A DNA stretch of 7,377 nt, taken from the NCBI GenBank assembly GCA_026692885.1, contig JAPLNJ010000416.1, forward strand, positions 1-7,377, read 5' to 3'. The notes under the pieces were generated by a model. It made no database searches. It was not told the DNA's origin and worked only from the letters and a program-made list of their open reading frames with translations. The DNA is from Planctomycetota bacterium (GTDB lineage: Bacteria > Planctomycetota > Planctomycetia > Pirellulales > Pirellulaceae). A program made the translations under genes and the position numbers. Positions 6,869 through 7,377 of this stretch are shown here, in pieces; the first letter of the stretch is position 1; each line of letters starts with the position of its first letter.

Positions 6869-6922
6869 TTCGCGTTGGTACGTCTCGGAGCGGCCCAGCA
6901 CGCACCCCGCACCACTTGAGTC

Positions 6923-7024
6923 TCCACCGTGACCTGTCCACCGTGACCTGTCCACCGTGACCTGTCCACCGTGACCTGTCCACCGTGACACCTGTCCACC
7001 GTGACACCTGTCCACCGTGACCTG
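6923..7024. repeat. Seven-copy tandem array, 14-bp unit with two 16-bp variants
   Basis: The unit is TCCACCGTGACCTG. Four exact 14-bp copies (6923-6978) are followed by two 16-bp copies carrying an extra AC (TCCACCGTGACACCTG, 6979-7010), then one more 14-bp copy (7011-7024), all without spacers. The array starts 55 bases after the glycosylase stop. Exact identity between copies points to recent expansion by slippage or unequal exchange. The units are too short and spacerless for CRISPR. The 14-base length is not a codon multiple, so a protein repeat is unlikely. Similar GACCTGTCC / GACACCTGTCC strings occur in dispersed arrays of other environmental bacteria; that is memory only. Confidence 0.95.
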
Positions 7025-7377
7025 TTGATCGACTTTCCAGAAGTTAAGATGGCCACCATACGCGATTGTTGTCATCTGCGTCTCCATTCGTGGTTCAGGT
7101 GGTTCATGCGGGTGGGCGTCGGCGAGGGCAACGAACGCAAAGAGCGACTGGTCTGCATACGGCAGCCGTGAATTCATTGCCGCGTGGAAAAGAGATGTCG
7201 CAATTCGCAGCATGTCCGGATCACCGGTCGAAAACGTGCGGGTCCAGGCGTTGACGGGATGGACCGACGGAGGTCCGCTTCGCGCGGCCTTGATCGTAAC
7301 GTTGCGAAATGCTCGCCGTGTCGTGATCGCCCCCGAGAAGCTCCCGACGTAAGTCGGTGGGAGTGTTCCCGCCCTGT
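7025..7377. other. Gene-poor 3' stretch with coding-like open frames on both strands
   Basis: No gene can be assigned with confidence. On the plus strand one frame is open from 7029 to a TAA at 7350-7352 (107 codons). Its only ATG is at 7212, giving 46 residues (MSGSPVENVRVQALTG to VVIAPEKLPT) with no clear ribosome site. On the minus strand an open frame enters from the right edge with protein-like text (LPPTYVGSFSGAIT, SVHPVNAWTRTF, LRIATSLFHAAMNSRLPYA, LFAFVALADAHPHEPPEPR). It has no stop before the tandem array and then runs into the antisense of the glycosylase. It could be the truncated end of a gene starting beyond the window, or an interspersed element. The CATCTGCGTCTCCATTCG string near 7074 resembles a common intergenic repeat style. 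Confidence 0.35.
7341..7363. repeat. Imperfect hairpin near the right edge
   Basis: CTCCCGAC at 7341-7348 can pair with GTCGGTGGGAG at 7353-7363 across a GTAA loop, with three unpaired bases in the right arm. It overlaps the TAA ending the plus-strand open frame. There is no T-run, so it is not a typical intrinsic terminator. It may be part of a dispersed palindromic element. Confidence 0.35.

Noticed and set aside
6923..7024. CRISPR array
   Set aside because: The units are 14-16 bases, directly adjacent, with no spacers and no cas genes nearby.
6599..7213. 204-codon minus-strand frame spanning the tandem array and the glycosylase 3' end
   Set aside because: It reads through a tandem repeat and antisense to a real gene. 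Only the portion right of 7025 looks coding-like, and that is reported separately as ambiguous.

Overview
The window looks like chromosomal DNA from a planctomycete, probably a Pirellulales-type lineage. It is visibly GC-rich. It carries a secreted dihaem protein of the hydrazine-synthase-alpha-like (HzsA-related) family, a secreted discoidin plus SGNH hydrolase typical of planctomycete carbohydrate catabolism, loosely packed genes and many non-coding or decayed stretches. The taxonomic call is inference from gene families; no rRNA or other marker is present.

Layout. (1) 1-1161, minus strand: an incomplete gene of unrecognised family. It runs off the left edge, has a one-base frame break near 634-636, and has lost its 5' end, because a stop at 1162-1164 precedes any usable start. 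(2) 1165-1373: leader region with a weak promoter candidate and a small palindrome. (3) 1374-3899, plus: intact 841-residue HzsA-related protein with a signal peptide, a TolB-like beta-propeller and two CXXCH haem sites. (4) 3902-4186, minus: a decayed C-terminal gene fragment, perhaps from a glycoside-hydrolase-like protein. (5) 4259-4308: an imperfect palindromic interspersed-type repeat. (6) 4424-6034, plus: a secreted protein with discoidin-like, chitobiase/HEX-like and SGNH hydrolase domains. (7) 6041-6868, plus: an HhH-GPD (endonuclease III superfamily) DNA glycosylase that starts 6 bases after the preceding stop and has an unusual split cysteine motif. (8) 6869-7377: no clear gene. It holds a seven-copy 14/16-bp tandem array (6923-7024) and a stretch with coding-like frames on both strands.

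How the genes relate. The HzsA-related protein and the SGNH hydrolase are both predicted to be exported, but they are separated by about 520 bases of relic sequence and probably have separate promoters. The SGNH hydrolase and the DNA glycosylase are very close and could be co-transcribed, although their functions have no obvious link. The three intact genes are all plus-strand, and both decayed fragments are minus-strand and flank the HzsA-related gene, which points to past rearrangement here. I found no CRISPR array, tRNA, rRNA or transposase gene. The features most worth following up are the HzsA-related cytochrome outside any hydrazine synthase cluster, the expanded Fe-S-type loop of the glycosylase, and the tandem array.
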